Below, one piece after another: positions 16,780 through 27,152 of a stretch of DNA of 64,000 nt; the stretch's first letter is position 1, and every line of letters starts with the position of its first letter. The notes beneath the pieces were generated by a model. That model was not told the origin of the DNA and ran no database searches. It was given only the letters and a program-made list of their open reading frames with translations. A program made the position numbers and the translations under genes. Source of the stretch: Psychrobacter piscatorii (GTDB lineage: Bacteria > Pseudomonadota > Gammaproteobacteria > Pseudomonadales > Moraxellaceae); NCBI RefSeq assembly GCF_904846415.1, contig NZ_CAJHAR010000002.1, positions 1 through 64,000 of the forward strand. Direction: 5' to 3'.

Positions 16780-17160
16780 ATGAGCAACATCCCAGCAGAG
16801 TTAAAATATATTGCAAGTCACGAGTGGCTACGCTTAGAAGACGACGGTACGATCACTGTTGGTATCACTGACCATGCTCAAGATCTATTGGGTGATGTGG
16901 TATTCGTTGAGCTACCAGATGTGGGCGATATCATCGCTGTCGATGACGAAGTTTCAGTTGTTGAATCAGTAAAAGCCGCTTCTGACGTTTATGCCCCTAT
17001 TTCAGGTGAAGTTATCGCTATCAATGAAGCACTAGAAGATGATCCTGAAATCATCAACTCTGACCCATACGGCGAAGGTTGGTTCTTCAGAATGAAGCCT
17101 GACAACATCGCTGACTACGAAGCACTAATGACTGCTGACGAGTACGAAAGCGACTTATAA
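16780..17160 (+). CDS. gcvH: glycine cleavage H protein
   Basis: The lipoyl-carrying shuttle of the glycine cleavage system. The 126 residues show the family start YIASHEWLR, the [19 protein letters not shown] core, and the lipoylation motif VESVKA with Lys65 as the lipoylated residue. GAGAG precedes the ATG. It lies 117 bases after gcvT, across the hairpin described above. Confidence 0.98.
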   Translation: MSNIPAELKYIASHEWLRLEDDGTITVGITDHAQDLLGDVVFVELPDVGDIIAVDDEVSVVESVKAASDVYAPISGEVIAINEALEDDPEIINSDPYGEGWFFRMKPDNIADYEALMTADEYESDL

Positions 17161-17500
17161 GCTAAGCACGTAAGCTAAGCATACTCTCGTAAGACATTAG
17201 CACTTGTAAGACTTTAGCTTACACAAAGCACTAGCCCCGACTAAACATCATAGATACTGGCAGCAGCTGGTATCTATACTCGCTATTTAAACGATTTAAA
17301 AACCTTTCTCATGAAAAGTATTGGCTCATTGACCATGCTTGTTATTTGAAAGTAGCTTTATATATAGATCTCCAACAATCATTATCGTCCGATGTTATTG
17401 CTACCAAGCGTTATCTCATTGACTCGTATTGATCACCTATTCGAATCCCAATGAATACGTGCTATCAATAACAACTCAAACTGATAACCCAATTCTCAGC
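17161..17500. other. gene-free stretch between gcvH and the nitroreductase gene
   Basis: No clear gene or terminator is seen here. Open frame continues upstream of the nitroreductase from a TTG at 17429, but that extension has no recognisable protein features. Confidence 0.4.
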
Positions 17501-18271
17501 ATGGATCCTAATATGAATGCCAACACCGATAATAAAGACCCCATTGCCACGCCAGATCATACGCCACAGCTACAAGCCTTTCGCGATATCGTAGAGTCAC
17601 GCCGTTCCGTGCGCCGTTTTACTGACACACCCATCCCTGATGACGTATTGGCAGACTGTCTGCATTTGGCCATGCTAGCGCCAAACTCTAGCAATCTACA
17701 GCCGTGGGAGTTTTATGTTATCGACGATGCTGACAATCGCAAACGCGCCGTCAAAAATTGCATGAATCAAAACGCAGCAAAAACATCAGCCCGTTTGATT
17801 GCCATCGTTGCTCGTACGGACATTTGGCACGATCACGCTCAGCAAGTATTGCGCGAATACCCTGATCAGCCAGTGCCGAAAAAAGTGAAAGACTACTACA
17901 ACAAAGTCGTCACGATGGACTTTTTGCGCGGCCCAGCCAATGTGGTTTCGGCTGCAAAATGGGGCGCAACGCAAGTGGTCAGACGCGTAAAAGGCCCAAT
18001 CAAATCGCCTTATTATACCTTTGAAGACACTAAAAACTGGGCAACTAATAACACCGCGCTTGCCGCCGAAAACCTGATGCTAGCATTACGTGCTCATGGT
18101 TTTGATAGCTGTCCTATGGGCGGCTTTGATGAGCCTGCCATGAAAGCGTTGCTCAATCTTAGCGACGACCATCATATCGTTATGATGCTTGGCGCAGGCG
18201 AGCGTGCTGACAATGGTGTTTATAACACCCAGTTCCGCTTTGATCAAAAACAGTTTGTGCATTACGTATAA
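17501..18271 (+). CDS. nitroreductase family protein
   Basis: About 257 residues of the FMN-dependent NADH/NADPH nitroreductase fold: IVESRRSVRRFTDTPIPDDVL near the N-terminus, LAPNSSNLQPWEFYVI, AAENLMLALRAHGFDSCPMGGF, and MMLGAGER. Likely a homodimeric flavoprotein reducing quinones, nitro compounds or another electron acceptor. No strong ribosome binding site is seen; the ATG at 17501 or at 17513 is likely. It lies between gcvH and gcvP on the same strand, a position not usual for this family, so a link with glycine cleavage is possible but unproven. Confidence 0.85.
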   Translation: MDPNMNANTDNKDPIATPDHTPQLQAFRDIVESRRSVRRFTDTPIPDDVLADCLHLAMLAPNSSNLQPWEFYVIDDADNRKRAVKNCMNQNAAKTSARLIAIVARTDIWHDHAQQVLREYPDQPVPKKVKDYYNKVVTMDFLRGPANVVSAAKWGATQVVRRVKGPIKSPYYTFEDTKNWATNNTALAAENLMLALRAHGFDSCPMGGFDEPAMKALLNLSDDHHIVMMLGAGERADNGVYNTQFRFDQKQFVHYV

Positions 18272-18335
18272 CGTACCGCTCACATTATTCCTTCAATTGC
18301 TATTTTGTTTATTACTCCCTTAACCAAGGATTGTC

Positions 18336-21233
18336 ATGACTATCTCTCAAAACCCATCGTTTGATACCTTTCAAGGATTGTTCAACGAAGCTGAATTTGT
18401 CTATCGCCACTTAGGTTCGAACGAAACCAAGCAAGCTGACCTACTCAGCGCTGTTGGTTATAAAGATATGCAAAGCTTTATCAATGACACTGTGCCTGAG
18501 CCAGTACGTTTGCACAAAGAATTGGATTTGCCAGTGGCGATGAGTGAGCACGCTGCACTTGCCAAACTACGCACGATGGCAGACGACATCACTGTTAACA
18601 AAAGCTATATCGGTCAAGGCTACTCTCCGGTTCGTATGCCGGCTGTCATTCAGCGCAACGTGCTCGAAAATCCAGGCTGGTACACCGCCTATACCCCTTA
18701 CCAAGCAGAAATCGCGCAAGGCCGTCTAGAAGCATTGCTAAACTTCCAACAAGTTTGTATCGATCTGACTGGTCTGGAGCTCGCTGGTGCATCATTGCTT
18801 GATGAAGCAACAGCAGCGGCAGAAGCAATGGCTATGTCAAAGCGTGTGAGCAAAAGCAAATCAACGCAGTATTTCGTCGACGAGCGTGTCTATCCACAAA
18901 CGCTAGATGTTATTAATACTCGTGCTAAATACTTTGGTTGGGAAGTCGTTGTTGGTGATTTTGAGACGGCTAAATCTGGCGATTACTTCGGTGCGCTATT
19001 CCAGTACGTTGGTGCTGAAGGTGACGTTAAAGACTTAACAGACGTCATCAGTGCAGTAAAAGAAAACAAGACTTACGTCAGTGTCGTCAGTGATATCATG
19101 AGCTTGGTGTTATTAAAATCACCAGCTGACATGGGTGCTGACGTAGCGCTAGGTAGCACGCAGCGTTTCGGTATCCCAATGGGCTTTGGCGGTCCACACG
19201 CCGCTTACTTTGCATTCTCTGACAAAGCCAAGCGTTCAGCACCTGGTCGTATCATTGGCGTATCAAAAGATGCACAAGGCAATACCGCATTACGTATGGC
19301 TCTACAAACACGTGAGCAGCATATCCGCCGCGAAAAAGCCAACTCAAACATCTGTACCTCGCAGGTATTGCTCGCTAACCTCGCTGGCATGTATGCGGTA
19401 TATCATGGTCCAGGCGGTGTGAAGCGTATTGCCACTCGTATTCATGCGTTTGCCACTGCGTTTGCTGATGCTATCACAGAAGCCAATGACAGTAGCCTAA
19501 ATGTGGTACACGACCAGTTCTTCGATACAGTCGTGGTTGATTGCGGCTCAGAGAAATTGGCTACTCAAATCTTTAAAAATGCAGATAACGTTGGCTATAA
19601 CTTATGGCGTTTGAGCGACACCAAATTGAGCGTTGCCTTTAGTGAAACCAGCGATCAGCAAGACTTCAACACGTTGACTCAACTATTCGTCAACAAGTCA
19701 CATGACCTACCTGAAACCGCTCGCATCTCACTTGACAGCGCGCATCTACGTACGGATGACATCTTGACCCATCCAGTATTCAACTCGCATCATACCGAGC
19801 ACGAAATGCTACGCTATCTAAAGTCGCTTGAAGACAAAGATCTAGCGATGAATCGCAGCATGATTTCACTGGGCAGCTGTACCATGAAACTTAACGCCAC
19901 CAGTGAGATGCTACCAATCACTTGGCCTGAATTTGCCAACGTGCATCCTTTTGCACCGCGTGACCAAGTCACAGGCTATATTGCGATGATTGATAGCTTG
20001 CAAGATCAATTAAAAGCCATCACTGGTTTTGATGATGTTTCTATGCAGCCAAACTCTGGCGCCTCTGGTGAGTATGCTGGTCTGCTCGCGATTCGCCGTT
20101 ATCATGAATCATTGGGTGAGAGCAATCGCGATGTGTGCCTCATTCCAATGTCAGCACACGGTACCAACCCTGCTACCGCCATGATGATGGGTATGAAAGT
20201 GGTTGTGGTCAAAACTGATGAAAACGGCAACGTTGATATCGATGATCTAACGGCCAAGTGTGAAGAGCACAGCGATCGTTTGGGCGCTTTAATGATCACG
20301 TACCCATCGACTCATGGCGTGTTTGAAGAAGGCATCCGTCATATCTGTGATTTGACCCACAAGCATGGTGGTCAGGTCTATATGGACGGCGCCAATATGA
20401 ATGCTCAGGTAGGCATGATGCAGCCTGCAGACGTTGGTGCTGATGTACTACATATGAACTTGCACAAAACCTTCTGTATCCCGCATGGCGGCGGTGGTCC
20501 AGGTATGGGTCCTATCGGCATGAAGGCGCATTTGGCACCATTCATGGCCAACCATACGCTAAGCCCTGTGCATAACGCGCAAAAAGACTGCTCAGCGGTG
20601 TCGGCTGCGCCTTATGGTTCAGCAAGCATCTTGCCTATTTCGTGGATGTACATTGCCATGATGGGCCGTGATGGTCTGCTAAAAGCAACGGAACTGGCAT
20701 TACTTAACGCCAACTATGTGGCAGCTGAGCTAAAAGGTCACTACCCTGTCCTATATGCAGGCAAAAACGGCCGCGTGGCTCACGAATGTATCATCGATAT
20801 TCGTCCGTTAAAAGAAGAGACTGGCATCACGGAAAGTGATATTGCTAAGCGCTTGATGGATTATGGTTTCCATTCACCAACGATGAGCTTCCCAGTTGCA
20901 GGCACGCTGATGATTGAGCCCACAGAGTCTGAGTCAAAAGAAGAGTTAGATCGTTTTATCAGTGCGCTGAAATCTATCAAAGCTGAAGCGATGAAAGCCA
21001 AAGCGGGCGAAGACAACTGGACGCTAGAAGACAATCCATTGGTCAATGCACCGCATACCGCAGCTATGATTATTGGTGAAGAATGGACGCATCCATACAG
21101 CCGTGAGACTGCTGCGTTCCCACTGCCTTACATCCGTGCAAACAAGTTCTGGCCAAGTGTGGCGCGCGTCGATGATGCGTACGGTGACAAGAACCTTATG
21201 TGCTCTTGCCCAAGTATCGAAAACTATATGTAA
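18336..21233 (+). CDS. gcvP: glycine dehydrogenase (decarboxylating), P protein
   Basis: PLP enzyme that decarboxylates glycine and passes the aminomethyl group to the H protein lipoamide. The 965-residue single-chain form is the size of E. coli GcvP, combining the alpha- and beta-type halves. The first half has YTPYQAEIAQGRLEALLNFQ and GFGGPHAAYFA. The second half has LGSCTMKLNA, QPNSGASGEYAGL, and MNLHKTFCIPHGGGGPGMGP with the PLP-binding lysine. AAGGA precedes the ATG. With GcvT and GcvH and an L protein it completes the cleavage system. Confidence 0.98.
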   Translation: MTISQNPSFDTFQGLFNEAEFVYRHLGSNETKQADLLSAVGYKDMQSFINDTVPEPVRLHKELDLPVAMSEHAALAKLRTMADDITVNKSYIGQGYSPVRMPAVIQRNVLENPGWYTAYTPYQAEIAQGRLEALLNFQQVCIDLTGLELAGASLLDEATAAAEAMAMSKRVSKSKSTQYFVDERVYPQTLDVINTRAKYFGWEVVVGDFETAKSGDYFGALFQYVGAEGDVKDLTDVISAVKENKTYVSVVSDIMSLVLLKSPADMGADVALGSTQRFGIPMGFGGPHAAYFAFSDKAKRSAPGRIIGVSKDAQGNTALRMALQTREQHIRREKANSNICTSQVLLANLAGMYAVYHGPGGVKRIATRIHAFATAFADAITEANDSSLNVVHDQFFDTVVVDCGSEKLATQIFKNADNVGYNLWRLSDTKLSVAFSETSDQQDFNTLTQLFVNKSHDLPETARISLDSAHLRTDDILTHPVFNSHHTEHEMLRYLKSLEDKDLAMNRSMISLGSCTMKLNATSEMLPITWPEFANVHPFAPRDQVTGYIAMIDSLQDQLKAITGFDDVSMQPNSGASGEYAGLLAIRRYHESLGESNRDVCLIPMSAHGTNPATAMMMGMKVVVVKTDENGNVDIDDLTAKCEEHSDRLGALMITYPSTHGVFEEGIRHICDLTHKHGGQVYMDGANMNAQVGMMQPADVGADVLHMNLHKTFCIPHGGGGPGMGPIGMKAHLAPFMANHTLSPVHNAQKDCSAVSAAPYGSASILPISWMYIAMMGRDGLLKATELALLNANYVAAELKGHYPVLYAGKNGRVAHECIIDIRPLKEETGITESDIAKRLMDYGFHSPTMSFPVAGTLMIEPTESESKEELDRFISALKSIKAEAMKAKAGEDNWTLEDNPLVNAPHTAAMIIGEEWTHPYSRETAAFPLPYIRANKFWPSVARVDDAYGDKNLMCSCPSIENYM

Positions 21234-21266
21234 TTATCATTTTCGATAACTGCTCGTTTATTTTAT

Positions 21267-21310
21267 AAAAAACCTCCAAATCACTAGCTGATTTGGCGGT
21301 TTTATTTTAT
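21267..21310 (+). terminator. terminator after gcvP
   Basis: AAAACC.CCAAATCA and TGATTTGG.GGTTTTATTTTA form a long hairpin followed by T-rich sequence, just after the gcvP stop. Confidence 0.85.
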
Positions 21311-21346
21311 GCATGCATTGTTAAATTTTTACACTGTCAATGAGAC

Positions 21347-21835
21347 TTAACCGCCCAACCATCCTTTATTCAAGCCACATTCTATCCAGTTGAGCTTTAT
21401 ATTTTCACCTGTCAGGATTCCTTTAGGATAAGTAAATGCTCCGCCGCCAAGATAAAGCTCATCGCCAATCTTATAAGGCTTTCCTTCAAATAGTAATACT
21501 TCCTGAGCGTCATCCCATGAAAAAGACGTATCTGCTAATACTAACAGAAGACTATTATCTTTTGTCGGCACCTCGTCACTATCCCTAGTTAAAGCAAGAC
21601 AGTTATTAAATTTTGTCAAGTATCCAGCTGTCATCGCTACAAATCGACCATCAGTTTTATCTGGAGACCAAGTCGCAATTTGCAGAGGTGTCCTAGCTGG
21701 CATAAGTTCGCTTGCTACTATCATTTCTGGCATATCTACTTGAACAATTGGTGGTTTCTCCGCTCTATAAGTGGTACAACCTGACAGCGAAAAAATAGCT
21801 GACATTGAAATTAAAAAGCTTAGATAATTTGACAA
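21347..21835 (-). CDS. hypothetical lipoprotein
   Basis: A 162-residue protein with a lipoprotein signal peptide (SFLISMSAIFSLSGC, lipobox LSGC) and a mature domain of about 140 residues containing two further cysteines (CLALT and ECGLN) that could form a disulfide. The family is not recognised. The start is a TTG with AGGGG 6 bases upstream. It is divergent from the lipase-like gene and convergent with gcvP. Confidence 0.65.
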   Translation of the reverse strand: MSNYLSFLISMSAIFSLSGCTTYRAEKPPIVQVDMPEMIVASELMPARTPLQIATWSPDKTDGRFVAMTAGYLTKFNNCLALTRDSDEVPTKDNSLLLVLADTSFSWDDAQEVLLFEGKPYKIGDELYLGGGAFTYPKGILTGENIKLNWIECGLNKGWLGG

Positions 21836-21938
21836 CCCTTACCCCTAAAGCGCTAATATAAGATGTCTATCTATCCGCTCATTTTGATAAACAAGCGTCG
21901 ATAAAAAATCTTATAATGTTACTCATTTGGATATTATT

Positions 21939-22643
21939 ATGCAACAAAAAGACATGGAACAAAAAGCGCCTAAACGAAAAAACCTTGTGATTTTGATACA
22001 TGGTCTACATCAAACGACTTGGATGATGCGTCCATTAGCGAAGCGTTTACAAGCGCAAGGCTTTGCCACCCATCAATACAGCTATCGCAGCATGCGCGAC
22101 AGTATCAAAACCAACAGCCAGCGACTACATGAGTGGCTGAGCGCCAACCATAACCCCGATCAGCCAATAGATTTGGTCGGTCATAGCTTGGGTGGATTGA
22201 TTATTCGTGATTTTTTGGCCAATTATCCCAAATGGCAAATTGGGCGCTGCGTTACGCTGGGTACGCCGCATGTGGGGAGTGTTTGCGCCGATTATGTGTG
22301 GCGTCTGAGTCCTTTGATTGTAGGACGATCTTATATAGATGCCCTCGATGGTACAGCGACGTCCTGTCCTGAACATATTCATCTAGGCGTGATTGCAGGC
22401 GATAAACCGCGCGGCTTGGGACAACCTTTTTTGCAATATCATAATCGCAAACTGAATAAAGAAGGCGAATCAACAGCCACAGAAAACTGTGCTCATGATG
22501 GTACTGTCTATGTCAGCGAAACACGACTGGAATGCGCCAACGACCATATCGTCCTTCCCGTTACCCATACAGGCATGCTGGTCAATAAAGAAGTGGCTCG
22601 GCAAGTGATTTACTTTTTAGAAAACGGTGAGTTTGAACACTAG
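21939..22643 (+). CDS. alpha/beta hydrolase, lipase-like
   Basis: About 234 residues. LVILIHGLHQTTWMMRPLAKRL at the N-terminus gives the oxyanion HG motif, GHSLGGLI carries the nucleophilic serine, and VTLGTPHVGS follows, as in triacylglycerol lipase and PGAP1-like esterases. A late DG (CAHDGTVYV) and VTHTGML histidine can complete the triad. No signal peptide is visible, so it is probably a cytoplasmic esterase. The ATG at 21939 is preferred over the TTG at 21927 because a GGAT motif lies at proper distance. Confidence 0.85.
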   Translation: MQQKDMEQKAPKRKNLVILIHGLHQTTWMMRPLAKRLQAQGFATHQYSYRSMRDSIKTNSQRLHEWLSANHNPDQPIDLVGHSLGGLIIRDFLANYPKWQIGRCVTLGTPHVGSVCADYVWRLSPLIVGRSYIDALDGTATSCPEHIHLGVIAGDKPRGLGQPFLQYHNRKLNKEGESTATENCAHDGTVYVSETRLECANDHIVLPVTHTGMLVNKEVARQVIYFLENGEFEH

Positions 22644-22848
22644 GGCATATTTTTTAATACCTAAAATGCCCTAGATGACAGCGAATAATTGAATAGATAT
22701 GACTGAGCAAAAGTATAAGCACGATTGTCTAAAGCGCCCATTTGTCGATAGAGAAAAAATTGATACTACCATTGATTGATTTAAAAAATTGGTTTAAAAA
22801 ACAAGCAATGTGAAATTAGGCATCAATTTTTTGAGTTGGCTGTATTTG

Positions 22849-24183
22849 CTATCTAATACCCATCCCTTGCTGCAATTCAGTTTTATGCTTGCTGATCACT
22901 GGAATCAACGTCTGGATGACCCAGTCATTGCGCCAGCCTTTTAACCCTTGTGGTAATTCGCTGAGATCTTTATCAAGAGCAATGACTTCATATAGCTGTC
23001 CTAGCCATTTTTTGCGCATTAAAACGCTGCTAGGCACGCCGATAGCCTTAGCGTGATCATCAATCGCTTGCTGCACTGCTTTTGACAGGATTTTGTTTTT
23101 TGAGCGATATGGCGGCACTAGACAAGCTGGATGCTCAGTAGGTGGTAGGCTTTTGGCTTCTCTTATTATCTTAAGCAGCTCTTCACCGTATAAGCGCAGC
23201 ATGCTACGGTGCATCGTCGTTTTGTGCGCCAGCTCACGCATGCTGTTTGGTTTTTCAGTGACGATCTCGCGTACCGCTTGCTTTTTGATAATAAACGTAC
23301 GCGGCTGGTTGGTCGCACGTGCCAGCTCTTCTCGCCACGTCGCAATCCCTTTGAGTATCGCCATTTGCTGTGAGTTATAGCGATAATCAGCCATTGTCAG
23401 ATACATCGCTTCATCTTCAACGTGCTGCAAGTCATACAAGTCCCTGGCATAGAGCTGACAGTCAGCCCAGACATAATCATATAACCCTTGTGCCTTAAGC
23501 GCATGCTCGATACTGAGATACAGCGCTGGCAGATAACGCACATCATCGATGGCATACTGCTCCTGCTCATCTGTCAATGGGCGCTGTAGCCAATCAGACT
23601 GACTGTGCTCTTTATCGATATGCATATCTAGCTGATCTGCCAATGCCTGCTGATAGCCCATTTGTAATTGACCGGTTAAATAAGACAACGCAATTTGCGT
23701 ATCAAAGATATTGGTCAATGGCGGACAACCAGATAGCAGATAAAAAATGCCTAAATCTTCACCGCAAGCATGCCAGATGGCCACATCGACTTTACGTAGT
23801 GCGTCCCACAACTCAGACAGTTGCAACTCAGGCGCATCTAGTAAATATACGTGATTACCCGTATTTAACTGTACGAGTGCCAAACGCGGATAGTAAGTGT
23901 CGCGCTTGATAAATTCAGTATCCAGTGCGACGCGGCCACAAGTTGCCAAGGCATTGATAACCTCAGCCAATTGGTGCTGCTCGCGCACCCATGTGACATC
24001 AACGGCATCAGCGATATCCAACAGTGCATCGATATCAATTGCATCAACATCCAGTGCAACGTCATTTGATTCCGAAGGTGTCACCACTGATGTCATTTCA
24101 GTATTAGCTACTTTTTGTGATGAGTTGTCAGTAATCTCGGAAGGGTTTGATTTGACTGAAGCGTTTGAAACGTTGTTGGACAC
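22849..24183 (-). CDS. rnd: ribonuclease D
   Basis: 3'-5' exoribonuclease that trims tRNA 3' ends. After a 65-residue acidic tail the DEDD exonuclease domain shows VALDTEFIKRDTYYPRL (motif I), HACGEDLGIFY (motif II) and YAIDDVRYLPALY (motif III), then HRDC-type helices (PRTFIIKKQAVREI). The protein has 444 residues, longer than E. coli RNase D mainly because of the N-terminal tail. The start is a GTG with AGG upstream; no in-frame ATG is nearby. Confidence 0.93.
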   Translation of the reverse strand: MSNNVSNASVKSNPSEITDNSSQKVANTEMTSVVTPSESNDVALDVDAIDIDALLDIADAVDVTWVREQHQLAEVINALATCGRVALDTEFIKRDTYYPRLALVQLNTGNHVYLLDAPELQLSELWDALRKVDVAIWHACGEDLGIFYLLSGCPPLTNIFDTQIALSYLTGQLQMGYQQALADQLDMHIDKEHSQSDWLQRPLTDEQEQYAIDDVRYLPALYLSIEHALKAQGLYDYVWADCQLYARDLYDLQHVEDEAMYLTMADYRYNSQQMAILKGIATWREELARATNQPRTFIIKKQAVREIVTEKPNSMRELAHKTTMHRSMLRLYGEELLKIIREAKSLPPTEHPACLVPPYRSKNKILSKAVQQAIDDHAKAIGVPSSVLMRKKWLGQLYEVIALDKDLSELPQGLKGWRNDWVIQTLIPVISKHKTELQQGMGIR

Positions 24184-24319
24184 GGGCAGATACCTGCATA
24201 AATAGGAGAAAATAAAACGCGATACTGCGTCTTAATAAAATTAAAAAAGAGAACAATAATAAAGCAATTATAACAATTTCATAGAATGAAAGGGATAAGA
24301 CTTTGATGCAATCAAAACC

Positions 24320-24913
24320 TTATAAAAAAGAGCGATTTTGCATGGCTTGACCTAGCGTCATACTATCTAGATACTCAAGCTCGCCGCCCATCGGTACCCC
24401 TTGTGCCAAACGTGTGACTTTATTGACATGACGACTCACGGCTTCGCTAATAAAATGTGCGGTGGTCTGGCCTTCAACCGTCGTACCTGTCGCCAGTATA
24501 ATCTCTTCAATAGGCTCTTGTTTGACTCGCCATACCAGCTGATCAATATTTAAATCATCTGCACTGATTCCATCAATCGGGGATAAATGTCCGCCAAGCA
24601 CAAAATAGCGACCACGATATCCTGCCGTTTGCTCGATTGCCATCACATCTGCCGCTGTCTCGACCACACACAGCAGCCCATCATCACGCCTAGGGTCTTG
24701 GCATAGTGGACACACTGCTTCATCACTAAAGCTATGACAGCGCTGGCATTCAACAATATCGCGCATGGCTTCATCTAGTGCTTGGGCAAGCGCCATGCCT
24801 TGCGGACGTTTTTTACTAAGCAAATGTAGCGCCATTCGTTGGGCACTTTTTTGACCAACGCCTGGCAATATACGCAGCTGTTTGACCAGCTGATCAAATT
24901 TGGCTGTAAGCAA
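24320..24913 (-). CDS. recR: recombination protein RecR
   Basis: RecR binds DNA with RecF/RecO and loads RecA at gaps. I place the start at the TTG at 24913, which has AAGGAAG upstream and gives [20 protein letters not shown], the normal family N-terminus, and a usual length of 198 residues. Features in order: helix-hairpin-helix ([13 protein letters not shown]), zinc finger with Cys56, 59, 68 and 71, the Toprim domain ([13 protein letters not shown]), and the C-terminal LARGVPMG-like segment [13 protein letters not shown]. It follows ybaB/ebfC on the same strand, the classical pairing. Confidence 0.97.
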   Translation of the reverse strand: MLTAKFDQLVKQLRILPGVGQKSAQRMALHLLSKKRPQGMALAQALDEAMRDIVECQRCHSFSDEAVCPLCQDPRRDDGLLCVVETAADVMAIEQTAGYRGRYFVLGGHLSPIDGISADDLNIDQLVWRVKQEPIEEIILATGTTVEGQTTAHFISEAVSRHVNKVTRLAQGVPMGGELEYLDSMTLGQAMQNRSFL

Positions 24914-24955
24914 AGTAGCTTCCTTTAGTTGACTGAATTTATAAATCGTAGCTAT

Positions 24956-24995
24956 AAAAATGGGGTCGTATCGTGCCGATAACAACCCCATTTTT
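24956..24995. terminator. hairpin between ybaB/ebfC and recR
   Basis: AAAAATGGGGT and ACCCCATTTTT pair, with an inner TATCG/CGATA stem. It is symmetric and could terminate or attenuate the minus-strand transcript between ybaB/ebfC and recR. Confidence 0.75.
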
Positions 24996-25020
24996 GTGTT
25001 CAGTCTAAAGTATTTAATGC

Positions 25021-25350
25021 TTAGAACATGCCTTGCATGCCTGGTGGTAGACCCATACCTGAGGTCGCGCCAGCCATGGTTTCTTCGTATAGCTCATCCG
25101 CTTGACGCACCGCATCGTTGATAGCCGCAGCGATAAGATCTTCGATCATATCTGGCTCATCTTCTAGCAAGCTTGGATCGATGGTCAAACGCTTAACCAC
25201 ATGGCGACCAGTCATCGTTACCTTAACCAGACCACTGCCCGCTTCTGCTTGCACTTCTTTGTTTGCAAGCTCTTTCTTGGCGTTTTCAACGTTTGCTTCT
25301 ACTTTCTTTTGCATCGTTTGTGCTTGTTGCATCAATGCTTGAATGTTCAT
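25021..25350 (-). CDS. YbaB/EbfC nucleoid-associated protein
   Basis: A small DNA-binding dimer of 109 residues: [16 protein letters not shown] at the N-terminus, [31 protein letters not shown] in the middle, and [16 protein letters not shown] near the end. It helps shape the nucleoid. It is encoded just upstream of recR, as in most bacteria. The start is an ATG with GAGGC upstream. Confidence 0.96.
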   Translation of the reverse strand: MNIQALMQQAQTMQKKVEANVENAKKELANKEVQAEAGSGLVKVTMTGRHVVKRLTIDPSLLEDEPDMIEDLIAAAINDAVRQADELYEETMAGATSGMGLPPGMQGMF

Positions 25351-25430
25351 AGTTGCCTCTTTGTCTTATAATAATAAATGGGATACTTTAAAGTTTAAAA
25401 TAAAATACTGACGGCATTATACCGCTATCT

Positions 25431-26723
25431 TTACAAACTGTCTAAACCGCGCGCCAAATCTTTGATAATATCTTCGACATCTTCCAAACCGACTGATAGA
25501 CGAATCAGACCGTCTTTAACGCCAGCTTCGGCACGAGCCTCAGGGGTGAGACGGAAATGTGTGGTCGTCGCAGGATGAGTAACCGTGGTTTTGGCATCGC
25601 CCAAATTATTGGTGATAGAGACCATTTGAGTCGAGTCAATCACATGCCAAGCCGCTTCTTTGGTATTACGACTGTCAGATGCTTTGACTTCAAAGCCCAT
25701 GATAGCACCGTAACCGTCTTTCATATGATGCTGGCGGGTGGCGAGCTCATGTGCAGGATGGTCACTTAGGCCGGAGAAATGCACCGTACTAACATTAGGA
25801 TGATTGACCAAAAATTCTGCGACTTGATTGGCATTTTGGCAATGCGCTTGCATTCGGAGTTTCAGCGTTTCAAGCCCCTTGGTAAATATCCAAGCATTAA
25901 ACGGACTCATGCTAATACCGCCTGAGCGCACCACGGTAAATGCTTGTTGCATGAGTTTGTCACTACCGACCAACGCACCGCCTAGTACACGACCCTGACC
26001 ATCCAAATATTTGGTCGCAGAGTGAATGACCACATCCGCACCCAAATCTAGAGGGCGCTGCAATGCTGGCGTGGCAAAGCAATTATCGACGACCAGTAAT
26101 ATGTCATTGGCTTTGCACAGCTCGCTCAAATAACCGATATCGCAAATCTGCGCCAGTGGATTACTTGGGCTTTCACAATAGATCACTTTGGTGTTTGATT
26201 GAACGGCATTAGCCCATGCCTCATTGTCAAAGCAATCAACATAGCTGACTTCAACGCCAAACTTGGCCATATAGTTGTTAAACAGACCGATAGATGAGCC
26301 AAATAACTGATTGGCAGCGAGCAGATGGTCGCCCGCTTTTAGGTATGCCAAGCACATGGTCAGGATTGCACCCATACCAGAGGCCGTTGCAACCGCGCGT
26401 TCACCGTTTTCTAGCGCGGCAAGGCGACGCTCAAAAGTACGGACGCTTGGGTTGGTATGACGAGAGTAAACGTTTCCTGTCTTTGTACCGTCAAAATGTG
26501 CCGCAGCATCAGCGGCTGATTGATAAACATAAGAGCTGGTGGTAAAGATAGGTTCTGAATGCTCGCCCTCGTCGGTACGGTGTTGACCTGCCCGCACAGC
26601 AATCGTCTGCATACCGTAATCTAATCCTAAATCTAAGGCATCGTTACGCCAGTTTGGATCTAACCCATCGTTTGAGTTTTTTTGGTTCAAATTATTCTCA
26701 TCTTTCGTTTGCGACTGACTCAT
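25431..26723 (-). CDS. metZ: O-succinylhomoserine sulfhydrylase
   Basis: PLP enzyme of the Cys/Met metabolism family that makes homocysteine from O-succinylhomoserine and sulfide. After a 30-residue polar tail the sequence reads QTIAVRAGQHRTDEGEHSEP and IFTTSSYVYQSAADAAAHF, the typical MetZ start. SRHTNPSVRTFERRLAALE follows, then the PLP lysine in HSATKYLDGQGRVLGG. The 430-residue length is normal. Cystathionine gamma-synthase or a lyase is less likely given the N-terminal signature. GGAACG precedes the ATG. Confidence 0.9.
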   Translation of the reverse strand: MSQSQTKDENNLNQKNSNDGLDPNWRNDALDLGLDYGMQTIAVRAGQHRTDEGEHSEPIFTTSSYVYQSAADAAAHFDGTKTGNVYSRHTNPSVRTFERRLAALENGERAVATASGMGAILTMCLAYLKAGDHLLAANQLFGSSIGLFNNYMAKFGVEVSYVDCFDNEAWANAVQSNTKVIYCESPSNPLAQICDIGYLSELCKANDILLVVDNCFATPALQRPLDLGADVVIHSATKYLDGQGRVLGGALVGSDKLMQQAFTVVRSGGISMSPFNAWIFTKGLETLKLRMQAHCQNANQVAEFLVNHPNVSTVHFSGLSDHPAHELATRQHHMKDGYGAIMGFEVKASDSRNTKEAAWHVIDSTQMVSITNNLGDAKTTVTHPATTTHFRLTPEARAEAGVKDGLIRLSVGLEDVEDIIKDLARGLDSL

Positions 26724-27152
26724 AGACGTTCCGTTGCTTTGTTTTGGTTGGTATAAAAGGACTGCTTATTTTTTTGATTATTAAGCAAATTCATTAGCGT
26801 TATCATAACATGCCGACTTATTCCACACATCTGGTTTCAGATAACATCTAATTATTAGTTTTGCCTATTAAAATAACTGGATGTTCAATATGACAGCCAT
26901 TATGCAGATTTAACCGACAGTAAATCACGATAAAATCAATCGTCAAACCTAACAAAAATAACGTATTTATAATAGGCAGATATGCTAACAGCTGCTAAGC
27001 TTAGCGACGATTTGAATTTTGGCATTGGTGATATTTTTATAGACCGTCCAATCAATGCTATCATCCTTAAAAATAGATGAACGATTTCAGCAAATTACTT
27101 ATCCATGCATTTTATTTATCAGTATATTTAGGCTCACTAAGGTAAATTCGTT
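26724..27152. other. gene-free divergent region between metZ and the PLD gene
   Basis: A 429-base AT-rich stretch that must hold the divergent promoters of metZ and the PLD-family gene. I see no ORF, RNA gene or strong hairpin in it. Confidence 0.4.
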
